Part shown: one piece after another, positions 17,494-26,368 of the stretch
Numbering within the stretch: the stretch's first letter is position 1
How the letters are laid out: each line of letters opens with the position of its first letter
Assembly (NCBI RefSeq): GCF_001458115.1
Contig: NZ_CZRP01000013.1
Span: forward strand, 868,001 to 932,000
Reading direction: 5' to 3'
Length of the DNA stretch: 64,000 bases
Source: Gracilibacillus massiliensis
GTDB lineage: Bacteria; Bacillota; Bacilli; Bacillales; Amphibacillaceae
Made by a program: the position numbers and the translations under genes
The notes under the pieces: generated by a model
What the model was told of the DNA's origin: nothing
Database searches by the model: none
What the model saw: only the letters and a program-made list of their open reading frames with translations

Positions 17494-17722
17494 AACTCTT
17501 CTTTTCTGAAAAATTGTTCTTGGAGGCCTGGATTGATCAAGCTATTTTCAAGTGGTTCTATGGAGTCTAAATCACTGAGAAACATAAGTTCTAAAAAGAT
17601 TAACATTGATATTTTTTAACTTGCAAATTCCACTAGTTGCGAACAAACTCTTATTTATTTGTCATATTTTAAAGGAATTTACCCAAAAATGTCGTACTTA
17701 GCTATTAAGGCGGTGTTAATAG

Positions 17723-18688
17723 ATGATATTAAAGAAACGAAATGAACCAGAAAGCATCCTTTTTCTCAAACGAGGGTTGGTACGGTGTAAAAAGAATCGT
17801 CAGGAAATTCAGCTCGAGCTTCGGAATTTGGAAAAAGGCTATCAATCAGAAATGAAGCTTGATTTTTATCTCCACCGTATGGCTCTCTCCACTCAAATGG
17901 TAATACTTCAGGACATTCGTCTACCGGCTGCTGACGGGCAGACCTTTTTCCAAATTGATTCCCTTCTCCTTACACCTTATTTTGGCTTCATCATTGACGT
18001 AAAAAGTCAAGCTGGCCAATTTATTTTCCAGCATAACGCACGCAAATTCCACTACCAATTACACGGCACCAAATACGGTATGAAACATCCCGTTTCTCAA
18101 GTAGAGGAACAAGAAGATCAGCTGATAAATTGGTTAGGTGGAGAATGGAGCAAATACACAATGGTTTCAGTGACAGCATTAGCAGATCCAGGTGCAGAGG
18201 TGATGGCTGATGCCAGTAGCGAATGGGTGTATGATCGTGTGATGCCTTTTGACTTATTAAAGATTAGATTAAAAGAGGCAAGCGGGAATTTTATTGAATC
18301 TTTTTTTCAAATGAATCAATTAGTGGAGGTTGGTCGCCGGTTGGCTAAAGCGCATTGTAAACCAGTGTTATATTATTGGAAAAAGTTCGATTTACAAGAC
18401 AGGGATGTTGCTAGGGGAGTGTTGTGCCCTTTTTGTAACCGATTAGGAATGACTCGTCTGCGCGTAATTTGGGAATGCCCGCATTGTGGTGGTCGGGATC
18501 GCCATGCTCACTTACTGAGTTTATTCGATTACTTTGTATTTGTTAAACCTACTATGACAAATAAAGAATGCCGGGATTTTTTAGGTATCAGAAATGTCCA
18601 TACAGCACGAACACTCTTGAATAATTGCGGAATTTTAGATTGGAAGGGTGAGAATCGAGGAAGGGTGTACTTTTTGAAGAAAAGATAA
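17723..18688 (+). CDS. NERD-domain protein with C-terminal zinc ribbon (paralogue 2)
   Basis: 321 residues, colinear over the whole length with the protein at 5210. AAGGCGGTG lies before the ATG. Conserved parts include GYQSEMKLDFYL, LQDIRLPAADG, FFQIDSLLLTP with the acidic residue, IIDVKSQAGQF with the D-X-K, and paired CPFC / CPHC cysteines for a zinc ribbon. The middle (residues about 150-215) differs most from paralogue 1. A 21-bp inverted array starts 7 bp after the stop. Function unknown; nuclease activity is predicted only from the domain. Confidence 0.75.
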   Translation: MILKKRNEPESILFLKRGLVRCKKNRQEIQLELRNLEKGYQSEMKLDFYLHRMALSTQMVILQDIRLPAADGQTFFQIDSLLLTPYFGFIIDVKSQAGQFIFQHNARKFHYQLHGTKYGMKHPVSQVEEQEDQLINWLGGEWSKYTMVSVTALADPGAEVMADASSEWVYDRVMPFDLLKIRLKEASGNFIESFFQMNQLVEVGRRLAKAHCKPVLYYWKKFDLQDRDVARGVLCPFCNRLGMTRLRVIWECPHCGGRDRHAHLLSLFDYFVFVKPTMTNKECRDFLGIRNVHTARTLLNNCGILDWKGENRGRVYFLKKR

Positions 18689-18695
18689 GCCTGGT

Positions 18696-18978
18696 GGCGA
18701 GATTCTTGTGCTTGCTCACGAGATAACCACCTCTGTTCGCGAGATATCACGACTTATCTCGTGAACAGAATGGAGAATCTCGCCAAGAAAAACTATTATC
18801 CCGTGAAGAGAAACCATTATCTCGTCAACAGATCCTTTTGCACATAATGTTACGCCGTCAACGTGATTCTTGTGCTTGTTCACGAGATATCCTACTCTGT
18901 TCACGAGATTCCTGGGCCCCTTCACGAGATATCACGTCTTATCTCTCGAACAGAACAGACTACCTCACCAACAGCTGC
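18696..18978. repeat. Double 21-bp-phased inverted repeat array C (core ACGAGATA / TATCTCGT)
   Basis: Two inverted arrays in a row. The first has forward units at 18696, 18717 and 18738 and inverted units at 18755, 18776, 18797 and 18818. The second has forward units at 18860, 18881, 18902 and 18923 and inverted units at 18940 and 18961. All steps are 21 bp. It fills the space between convergent genes (NERD paralogue 2 and a permease) and ends 3 bp before the permease stop codon. Confidence 0.85.
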
Positions 18979-18980
18979 TA

Positions 18981-19793
18981 TTATCCTTTTACAGAACCCG
19001 CTAACAAGCCGCGAACAAAATATTTTCCTAATAAAATGTAGACAAGTAATGTTGGCATGGCCGCGAGTAATGCACCGGCCATTTGTACGTTCCACTGTAC
19101 GATCTGGCTACCGGATAAGTTTTGCAAGGCTACCATTACCGGTTGGGCATCATTGTTGGTAATCGTTACGGCAAAAAGGAATTCGTTCCAAATATTTGTG
19201 AATTGCCAAATAGCGACTACGACAAATCCAGTGATCGATAATGGTAAAATAACTCGGCGGAAAATCCCTAGGAAACTTGCTCCATCCACTTTTGCTGCCT
19301 CAACCATCGAATCGGGTATGTTCGCATAAAAGTTGCGAAACATTAGAGTTGTTATTGGTAAGCCGTATACGACATGTGTAAAAATCAGCCCAATGATTGA
19401 ATTATAAAGGTTGATTGTATTTAAAAATTGGATTAATGGAATCAGAATACTTTGGTACGGGATAAACATTCCAAATAAAATGACCGTAAAGACTACTTCT
19501 GAGCCTCTAAATTTCCATTTTGATAAAACATAGCCGTTCATCGCACCTAGTATCGCTGAAAGTAATGTTGCCGGAATCACCAAATATATGCTATTTATGA
19601 AATTGGGCCCAAGCTCTGAAAATGCCTCGATGTAACTCGAGAAGTCAATCGCTGATGGTAATGCCCACATTTCTGAGAGCGATACTTCTTCTAATGGCTT
19701 CAGACTAGTAATCAGCATCACATACACCGGTGTCAGGAAAAAAATGGCGACTGCGATCAATACAGCATATTTCAATATTTTTCTCGCTATCAT
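18981..19793 (-). CDS. Sugar ABC transporter permease, MalG type (second importer)
   Basis: 270 residues from the ATG at 19793 (GAAGGGGGG eight bases before it). Six membrane helices and the EAA loop DSMVEAAKVDGASFLGIFRRVILPL are visible. The ATG overlaps the upstream permease stop (TGATG). The C-terminus (YFVRGLLAGSVKG) is intact although repeat array C begins 3 bp beyond the stop. Confidence 0.9.
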   Translation of the reverse strand: MIARKILKYAVLIAVAIFFLTPVYVMLITSLKPLEEVSLSEMWALPSAIDFSSYIEAFSELGPNFINSIYLVIPATLLSAILGAMNGYVLSKWKFRGSEVVFTVILFGMFIPYQSILIPLIQFLNTINLYNSIIGLIFTHVVYGLPITTLMFRNFYANIPDSMVEAAKVDGASFLGIFRRVILPLSITGFVVVAIWQFTNIWNEFLFAVTITNNDAQPVMVALQNLSGSQIVQWNVQMAGALLAAMPTLLVYILLGKYFVRGLLAGSVKG

Positions 19794-20701
19794 CAAGATG
19801 CCCCCCTTCTACTATTGATCAAGTATGGCACGATGAATACCGCTACTAGCAGCAACATAATAATCGCAATCGCTGCCCCATTTGCATAGTAGTTACCACG
19901 GAAGGTCGTTTCAAACATGTAAACCCCTGGTACATCAGTTACAAAATTAGCACCAGATCCTGTCATCGCGTAGATAAGATCAAATATTTTTAATGAAATA
20001 TGGGCCATAATGATGATCACACTCATCGTGATCGGTGTCAGCATCGGTAAAATAACTTTTCGATAAATTTGTAATTCGCTTGCACCGTCGATTCTTGCTG
20101 CTTCCCGTAGTTCATCTGGAATTCCAGTAAGTCCTGCCACATACATCGCAAGTGAAAATCCTGTCATTTGCCAGACCGCTGCGATCACAACGGCAATCAT
20201 CGCAACAGGTAAACCAAATTCAATACTTCCCCACTGGAATCCCGCCAAAATATTTGTATCGGTATACCATTTTGGTTGGATGTTGAATACTTGCAGAAAT
20301 TGATTGAAGCCTGTTGAAGGATTTAATAGCCATTGCCAGACGACCCCTGTCACAACAAAAGATAGTGCCATCGGAAATAAAAAAATATTGCGAAAGATTG
20401 CATTTGCTTTTTTCGTTTGGTCAAGTAAAATCGCTAATCCTAACCCTAACAAAATAACAAAACCAATAAATAATATCGTAAAAAATACCGTATTACGTAA
20501 ATCCGCTTGGAAACGATAGTCCCCAAATAGATAGATATAATTTTTCAAGCCAGCGAACGACATATCTGGCATCAGCGTATTCCAATTACTAAGGGAAACC
20601 CAACCCGTCCAACCAATAAACCCATATACAAAAATAATAATGAGCAAAAAGGAGGGAGTTAAGAACAATAGTGCCATCATCTGATCCTTTGTAATTCTCA
20701 T
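19793..20701 (-). CDS. Sugar ABC transporter permease, MalF type (second importer)
   Basis: 302 residues from the ATG at 20701 (MRITKDQMMALLFL), chosen because GGGAGGACAATCG stands before it; a start at 20764 would put translation inside the repeat array. Six membrane helices and EAA loop ELREAARIDGASELQIYRKVILPML. Partner of the following permease. No ATPase gene is nearby. Confidence 0.9.
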   Translation of the reverse strand: MRITKDQMMALLFLTPSFLLIIIFVYGFIGWTGWVSLSNWNTLMPDMSFAGLKNYIYLFGDYRFQADLRNTVFFTILFIGFVILLGLGLAILLDQTKKANAIFRNIFLFPMALSFVVTGVVWQWLLNPSTGFNQFLQVFNIQPKWYTDTNILAGFQWGSIEFGLPVAMIAVVIAAVWQMTGFSLAMYVAGLTGIPDELREAARIDGASELQIYRKVILPMLTPITMSVIIIMAHISLKIFDLIYAMTGSGANFVTDVPGVYMFETTFRGNYYANGAAIAIIMLLLVAVFIVPYLINSRRGAS

Positions 20702-20755
20702 ATCGATTGTCCTCCCGTCAAAAAAAGTATCTTTGTTGATACATATGGTGAGCGC

Positions 20756-20960
20756 TTCTTGCATTTTGGTGGTTCTTCTGGCAGTTCAATCGCTCTTTCT
20801 TGCAGATTTGCCTGTTCTTCTTGCAAATTCAGCGCTCCTTCTTGCATTTCCAACTACTCTTCTTGCAATTCAGCACTCCTTCTTGCATTTCCAACTACTC
20901 TTCTTGCAGTTCAGCGTTATCTTCTTGCAAATTCGCCTGCTCTTCTTGCATTTCCAAAAG
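20756..20960. repeat. 21-bp direct repeat array D (core TTCTTGCA)
   Basis: About ten direct units beginning TTCTTGCA, at 20756, 20776 (variant), 20797, 20818, 20839, 20860, 20880, 20901, 20922 and 20943: 21-bp steps with two 20-bp steps. Unlike arrays A-C all units point the same way. It lies inside an operon, between the binding-protein stop and the permease start. The last two units match array D2 at 26287. Confidence 0.85.
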
Positions 20961-20986
20961 GAGGGCTCGCGCTAGGCGAGCCTATA

Positions 20987-22321
20987 TTATAGATCTCCGG
21001 CTACTGCTTGTAATTTTTTGATGAATTGATCGATGTTTTTTTGTGTTACGAAAATGTTTACCTCTTGATTTGCTTTTGTCAGGAAACCTTCGGATGCCGC
21101 TGATCCGTGTGCTAAGCTTGGAGCTAGATTGCTGTTTTGGAAGTCTTCCATCGTGTCTGTTCCATATTCATCATATTTTGATGGATCTGCATCGACGCGT
21201 GCTGGAATCGATCCTTTTAATGGGTTGAAGGCATCTTGCCCTTCCACTGATGCTAATACGTTTAAGAATTCCTTTACTGTATCCGGATTTTCAATTCCTT
21301 TTGGCAGACCGAATGTATCAGTGATTACCATAAAGTCTTCTGTTGTCCCAGGGAACGGAAAGTATCCAAAATCAACATTTGTTTCTAATTCTAAATCATT
21401 AGAAAAGTAACCTTTTGCCCAGTCGCCCATGTTCGTCATTGCCGCTTCACCCTCACCTACTAATTGGGAAGCATCTTGCCAGTTACGGGAAGCATGATCC
21501 TCATTTACATAACCAAGGATTTTTTCAAAATATTCTGCTGCTTCACGAACACGATCATCGTCGAAGCCAACTTCTCCTGACCAAAGTGCACGGTAATCAT
21601 CTGGTCCTAAGGTTGCTAGTAATAAATTTTCAAAGATTTGTGTTGCCGTCCACGCTTCTTTATCACCCAATGCCAGTGGTGTCACTCCAGCATCTTGAAG
21701 CTGACCTAATACCTCAACAAATTCATCTAATGTCGTTGGTTCCTCAATTCCGTGTTCTTCAAATACCGCTTTGTTATAGAACATGACATTGCCGCGGTGA
21801 ATATTAACAGGAACCGAATAAATATTGCCATCTTTACTTACGAGATCAATTAATTCTTGTGGGAATTTGTCCATTAAATCGTATTCTTCATAAAAGTCGT
21901 TCAACGGCTCCATCATGTCTGCTGCTACCCAGCTTTCATTTAATTCTGCTCCACCGTGCACTTGGAAAGTGGATGGTGGGTCATTTCCCTGCATCCTTGC
22001 AGCTAATACTGCTTTGGCATTGGTACCCGCACCACCTGCAACTGCTGCATTTTCCACTTCAATATCTGGATGTTTTTCTTCAAATAAATCGATCAGTGCG
22101 AGTAACCCATCTTCTTCACCTGCACCAGTCCACCAGCTGAAAATTTCTACCGTTCCGCCATCTCCCGATGATTCTTCTTCACTTTCTGTTTCTTCTGCTG
22201 GAGCATCATCGGTTACATCATCTGTTCCGCCTGTCTTTTCAGCAGAGTCCTCTCCACCGCAAGCCACTAATGCAAACAAAAAGATCATCATAAATAATAG
22301 TACTAAGCCTTTTTTAAACAT
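20987..22321 (-). CDS. Extracellular sugar-binding lipoprotein (second importer)
   Basis: 444 residues, signal peptide with lipobox FALVACGGEDSAEK, then an acidic linker rich in Glu/Asp/Ser (residues about 24-56) before the mature domain TVEIFSWWTGAGEEDGL. It is a family 1 (MalE/MsmE-like) solute-binding protein; MFYNKAVFEEHGIEEPTT and the C-terminal LNVLASVEGQDAFNPLKGSIPAR fit the family. AAGGGGG precedes the ATG. The genes encoding a sugar-sensing system lie directly upstream and probably control it. Confidence 0.9.
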   Translation of the reverse strand: MFKKGLVLLFMMIFLFALVACGGEDSAEKTGGTDDVTDDAPAEETESEEESSGDGGTVEIFSWWTGAGEEDGLLALIDLFEEKHPDIEVENAAVAGGAGTNAKAVLAARMQGNDPPSTFQVHGGAELNESWVAADMMEPLNDFYEEYDLMDKFPQELIDLVSKDGNIYSVPVNIHRGNVMFYNKAVFEEHGIEEPTTLDEFVEVLGQLQDAGVTPLALGDKEAWTATQIFENLLLATLGPDDYRALWSGEVGFDDDRVREAAEYFEKILGYVNEDHASRNWQDASQLVGEGEAAMTNMGDWAKGYFSNDLELETNVDFGYFPFPGTTEDFMVITDTFGLPKGIENPDTVKEFLNVLASVEGQDAFNPLKGSIPARVDADPSKYDEYGTDTMEDFQNSNLAPSLAHGSAASEGFLTKANQEVNIFVTQKNIDQFIKKLQAVAGDL

Positions 22322-22345
22322 GTTTTTTACCCCCTTAAAATAATA

Positions 22346-22384
22346 TAAGCGCTTTCGACTATCATTATATAACGAAAGCGCTTA
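22346..22384. promoter_or_regulatory. Perfect 12-bp inverted repeat with cre-like arms upstream of the binding-protein gene
   Basis: TAAGCGCTTTCG (22346-22357) and CGAAAGCGCTTA (22373-22384) with a 15-nt AT-rich spacer. Each arm holds an AAGCGCTT palindrome like the centre of a CcpA catabolite-response site. It could be a hairpin at the end of the regulator gene or paired operators for the binding-protein gene; the sequence does not decide. Confidence 0.6.
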
Positions 22385-22427
22385 CTAAATGTATTTGATT
22401 TTCTGTAGTATTTTATGATTCTCTGCA

Positions 22428-23747
22428 CTATTTTACGATTTGATTTTGGTATTGCTTTGGCGATATTCCTTCATACTTTTTAAAAACACGACTAAAATAA
22501 TTGGGATCACGATACCCTATCTCAAAACTGATCTCTTTTAATGATGCTTGATTTTCTTGGAGAAGTTCTTTGGCCATTTTAATCCGAATCGATGTCAGAT
22601 AATCACTAAAGGTTCTTCCTGTTGTTTCACGAAATAAATTAGATAAATAATTCATGCTTAAATCGGTATATTCTGAAACATCCTCCAGGCTTATCTGGTC
22701 CTGGTAATGTTCTTTGATAAACTGTTTCGCCCTTTCAATTTTAGTTTGTGATTGAAAATGATGACGAATTTCAAGACAAACCATTTGTAAAAAATCACGC
22801 CAATCTTCACTAGTAGTTAATTGTTCAAAAGGACATTCCGGAAATTTCAGACTTTTATCCTCAACGACTTGCTTGATTTTATAGTAGGCCTCCATGTCTA
22901 ATTGATGACAGATCTCATCAAATTGCGCCCAGACGCTATCTTCATTCCCTTCTTTTAATACTTGGAGAAAACCATCGATGTCTGGGCTTTCCTCCACTTT
23001 TGGTGGGAAACCGTATTTCTTTTGACCTGCCTCAACCAAGTGTCGCAATGCCTGCTTCGCTTCATAATAAGAAGTAGCTAGTTCTGTTAAGTTGGCATAA
23101 GGATGACCCACGCCTATATAAACAGTTCCTAACTCAAGTTGAAGTGCTTGGATTTTCTTCAAAACAGTGCCATTATCTAAGATTACATTGGATGGATAAA
23201 AGCCAATTTTATCATGCTGAATATATTCTGATGGTAATTTCACCATTTCGCTCATTACAAAAAAGAAACCACTTTGCATCTTCGTAAAGAGATTTAGCTT
23301 TAATCTTGATACATCTTCCCCTTGTATGAGCTTTGTTAAAAATAAGGCACGGCGATTGTCCAATGTTTGTTGTTCCTGATCAATTTCTTTTTTTACACGG
23401 AGAATCGCTCGAATCGTTTCTTCTTTTTTGCTTGGCTTCAAAATGTATTCACGGACCCCAAGCTTCATCGCTTTTTTGGCATAATCAAACGAATCATACG
23501 CTGTTACCATGATGAATTTAATGCTTGGATTTGCTTGATGAATCCGTTCCATTGCCTCTATACCGCTTAGGCCAGGCATCTTAATATCCATCAGCATAAT
23601 ATCTGGAAGAAACGATTCTGCAAGTTCGATCGCTTTGCGGCCATTAACAGCTTCTCCGACTACTTCTAAGTCCGTGAAATGCTCTTCTAAAAATTTACGC
23701 ATCGCCTTTCTTTCGAGCAGCTCATCTTCTGCAATGATCACTTTCAT
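22428..23747 (-). CDS. Response regulator with AraC-type DNA-binding domain (YesN family)
   Basis: 439 residues. Receiver domain at residues 1-120: acidic pocket IIAEDELLER, phosphorylation site DIMLMDIKMPG (Asp near 55), Lys in REYILKPSKK. A central linker domain spans about 130-330. The AraC-type double helix-turn-helix lies at the C-terminus (SLEDVSEYTDLSMNYLSNLFRE and LKEISFEIGYRDPNYFSRVFKKY). It pairs with the kinase gene it overlaps by 4 bp and is expected to activate the neighbouring sugar importer. Confidence 0.9.
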   Translation of the reverse strand: MKVIIAEDELLERKAMRKFLEEHFTDLEVVGEAVNGRKAIELAESFLPDIMLMDIKMPGLSGIEAMERIHQANPSIKFIMVTAYDSFDYAKKAMKLGVREYILKPSKKEETIRAILRVKKEIDQEQQTLDNRRALFLTKLIQGEDVSRLKLNLFTKMQSGFFFVMSEMVKLPSEYIQHDKIGFYPSNVILDNGTVLKKIQALQLELGTVYIGVGHPYANLTELATSYYEAKQALRHLVEAGQKKYGFPPKVEESPDIDGFLQVLKEGNEDSVWAQFDEICHQLDMEAYYKIKQVVEDKSLKFPECPFEQLTTSEDWRDFLQMVCLEIRHHFQSQTKIERAKQFIKEHYQDQISLEDVSEYTDLSMNYLSNLFRETTGRTFSDYLTSIRIKMAKELLQENQASLKEISFEIGYRDPNYFSRVFKKYEGISPKQYQNQIVK

Positions 23748-25192
23748 GCGACTTCCCCCTTTCGATATTTGGGAATCTTGAGGCGAATCACAGTACCTTT
23801 TCCCACCTCAGACTCTATCTCTAATACATTCTCTTTTTGATAAAAAAGTTGCAGTCGTTTGATGACATTGGCAAGTCCAATCCCTGTAACATGCCCGATA
23901 TGCTGATCATCTTCCATTTTTATTAATTTCGCTTGTTTCTCGGGACTAATGCCTATTCCATTGTCACAGACCTCGATAACAACAACTGTATCGCTCTCAT
24001 GGATGAGCACATCAATTCTCCCTCCATCTTCAAGCGCTTCTAACCCATGGATAAAGGCATTTTCGACAAGCGGTTGTAACGTCAACCTCGGTATTGCTAC
24101 ATTTAAATGATCTGCTAGAGGATCAACATGAAATTCAATCCGCTCCATAAAGCGCATCCGCTGAATATGGACATAATCGGTCACCATTTTTAATTCATCC
24201 TGTAAGTGAACAAATTTCTTTAAATCCCCTAAACTGTGACGCATCATCGACGCGAGTGAATCGATCAAATTAGATGTCGAGCGTGCATCTTCTAAATATG
24301 CCATTTTTGAAACCGTATTTAATGTATTGAACAAAAAGTGTGGATGGATTTGATTCTGTAAATGTTTTAACTCTAAATCCTTCATTAACATCTCCTGTTC
24401 TGATTGATCCTTTATCTCTTTAATAAGACTTTGAATGTTGGAACGCATTGTATTAAAGGAATCCCCTAATAATCGAAACTCGTCATTTGATTCAATCACT
24501 ACCAGTTCCCCCGCAAACTTTCCACTTGATACTTCTTTAGCTGCTTTAGAGAGCATTTGAATCGGCCGATGAATACCGCGGCCAAACCGAATCGCAAGAT
24601 AGACACCACACATAATCGTTGTAATTAACAGAGAAATTGTAAAATATTTAAAGGCCTCGTTCCTTTTTTGCATATCTAAATATAGAGTTTGATAATCTGT
24701 TAACGAGGTATCGAGCAATTCTAAAGTGGTTTGTTGAATATAGTTTGCCGTACTCTGGACTTCTTTCATATGTGCCGTATATTGTTCCATATCATCACGC
24801 AGGACGAAGCCAACTGTTAATTCCGATTGATAGATCAACGCATCAATCATATTGATATAATTTTTATATTGAATCGGGGTGGAATCTGTTAATAACGGTT
24901 CAACCTGTTGTTTTAGTGTGGTGCGATTTTGATAATATTGCTCTAAACTGGGATCGTCGCGTTCCAATACATACGTTTTAGTAGTATCGGACAATTTGAT
25001 CGCCGTTTGAGAAATCGTATTTAATCGCAAAAGTGACTCAAAGCTATCATGGTATTGCTGTTGAAGTTGGCTGGAACTGACATAAATCGAAATCGTCACA
25101 ATATTAAATAAAATCATAATAGCAGCAAAAATCAAGGTGAGTTTCGATTGAATCGTTCTTCCGCTGATATGTTTGTAAAACCAATTTCTCAT
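23744..25192 (-). CDS. Sensor histidine kinase, YesM/LytS-like
   Basis: 482 residues. Two membrane helices (about 16-38 and 170-195) enclose an extracellular four-helix-like domain. A HAMP segment follows (HRPIQMLSKAAKEVSSGKFAGEL), then the His_kinase box HLQNQIHPHFLFNTLNTV with the phosphoacceptor His, and the ATPase domain with VENAFIHGLE and CDNGIGIS. It overlaps the genes on both sides by 4 bp, so sensor protein, kinase and regulator are made together. Confidence 0.9.
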   Translation of the reverse strand: MRNWFYKHISGRTIQSKLTLIFAAIMILFNIVTISIYVSSSQLQQQYHDSFESLLRLNTISQTAIKLSDTTKTYVLERDDPSLEQYYQNRTTLKQQVEPLLTDSTPIQYKNYINMIDALIYQSELTVGFVLRDDMEQYTAHMKEVQSTANYIQQTTLELLDTSLTDYQTLYLDMQKRNEAFKYFTISLLITTIMCGVYLAIRFGRGIHRPIQMLSKAAKEVSSGKFAGELVVIESNDEFRLLGDSFNTMRSNIQSLIKEIKDQSEQEMLMKDLELKHLQNQIHPHFLFNTLNTVSKMAYLEDARSTSNLIDSLASMMRHSLGDLKKFVHLQDELKMVTDYVHIQRMRFMERIEFHVDPLADHLNVAIPRLTLQPLVENAFIHGLEALEDGGRIDVLIHESDTVVVIEVCDNGIGISPEKQAKLIKMEDDQHIGHVTGIGLANVIKRLQLFYQKENVLEIESEVGKGTVIRLKIPKYRKGEVA

Positions 25193-26184
25193 GGCCTTTC
25201 ACCTTCTTTAATAGGAGCAATTAATTCTCCATTATGAATATGAGAAGCTTTGACAATCCCTGTATCTGTATAATGAATGGGATTCACGGTCTGATTTTTA
25301 TGTATTTTGAGCATTAATTCTACTGATCGTTTACCCATTTCTTCTGGATATTGGACAACTGTGGCATCAATGTTGCCTTTTTCAATTGCTTCTACGGTTT
25401 CCGGTAAAATATCAAAAGCAATTACATAAGGACGCTCATCAGGCTCTCTTTCTCCTATTCCCTGGACAATTCCGATTCCATCTAATGCGCTGGTACCCAA
25501 AAAAGCAGTAATATCCGAATGGACTTTCAATAATTCATAGGTTGCTTGTGCTGCTCCTAATTCAGTAATATTCGATTCTGCAACATCAACCAACTCTATT
25601 CGATTCGATGCAGCGATTGCTTCCTGGAATCCATTGAGCCTCTCCAATTGATTTTGCGCAGTGGCAAGTCCGATAATAACAGCCACCTTCTGTTCGCCTG
25701 TGGTTTGTTCAATCAATGTCTGACCAGCTAAAAATCCTGCATGATAATTGTCAGTTCCGATATAAAATTGACGATCACTCTTCTCATTATCGGTATCAAT
25801 AGTTGCGACTGGAATTCCCCGATTCGAAGCTTTTTGAACGAGTTGGGAAAAGATTTCATCATTCATCCCTTTGGTAATAATGCCATCTACATCAGCGGCA
25901 ATCATTCGATCCAATGTTGCCAGTCGCTCGTCATTATCGGTTACTTTAGGTCCGATGTATTCTAAATATATGTTATGCTCAGCAGCCGCTTCTTTTGCAC
26001 CTTGTTCAATCAATCTCCAATAATCATTTCCCACTTCTTCAGTGATCAGGACAAAATGATAATCATAGGGATCACCCGCTGTCAATTGATCCTCAATATA
26101 AAACGTCTCTTTCCCAAAATATAGCATTAGACTAAGTGGAATAAGGAATACTATAAGTAATAAGATCTTTTTTATATAATACAT
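25189..26184 (-). CDS. Membrane-anchored sugar-binding sensor protein (periplasmic binding protein type 1)
   Basis: 331 residues. An N-terminal membrane helix (ILLLIVFLIPLSLMLYF) has no lipobox and no obvious cleavage site, so the protein is probably tethered. The rest is a type 1 periplasmic-binding fold: YHFVLITEEVGNDYWRLIEQGAKEAAAE, then DGIITKGMNDE, VPVATIDTDN and YIGTDNYHAGFLAGQ. With the overlapping kinase and regulator genes it makes a three-component system, as known for XylFII-LytS-YesN in clostridia. The ligand is presumably the sugar taken up by the adjacent importer (inference). Confidence 0.85.
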   Translation of the reverse strand: MYYIKKILLLIVFLIPLSLMLYFGKETFYIEDQLTAGDPYDYHFVLITEEVGNDYWRLIEQGAKEAAAEHNIYLEYIGPKVTDNDERLATLDRMIAADVDGIITKGMNDEIFSQLVQKASNRGIPVATIDTDNEKSDRQFYIGTDNYHAGFLAGQTLIEQTTGEQKVAVIIGLATAQNQLERLNGFQEAIAASNRIELVDVAESNITELGAAQATYELLKVHSDITAFLGTSALDGIGIVQGIGEREPDERPYVIAFDILPETVEAIEKGNIDATVVQYPEEMGKRSVELMLKIHKNQTVNPIHYTDTGIVKASHIHNGELIAPIKEGERP

Positions 26185-26211
26185 AGTGATTCGCCTCCTA
26201 TCTTATTTGAT

Positions 26212-26225
26212 TGTAAGCATTTACA
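26212..26225. promoter_or_regulatory. Catabolite-response (cre) like site upstream of the three-component operon
   Basis: TGTAAGCATTTACA is a 14-bp dyad differing from the CcpA consensus mainly at the central CG (here CA). It lies 28 bp upstream of the sensor gene start, where binding would block transcription. Confidence 0.5.
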
Positions 26226-26286
26226 TTGTTTTTGTCTATTCGCAAATAAAAAATGCGACTCATCTTTGTTGTTGATTTGAAGTGGC

Positions 26287-26345
26287 TTCTTGCAAATTCG
26301 CCTGCTCTTCTTGCAGATCGTGCGCTTCTTCTTGCACTTAGGTTA
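26287..26345. repeat. Short 21-bp direct repeat array D2 (core TTCTTGCA)
   Basis: Three units at 26287, 26308 and 26329, exactly 21 bp apart. The first unit and the start of the second (29 bases) are identical to the 3' end of array D at 20922. It is located between the start of the three-component operon and the terminator of the nitroreductase gene. Confidence 0.75.
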
Positions 26346-26368
26346 TACGAGGTAAATCGTTACATAAA

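Noticed and set aside
22346-22384. Calling the inverted repeat a definite terminator
   Set aside because: There is no T-run after either arm and the arms resemble cre sites, so a regulatory role is at least as likely.
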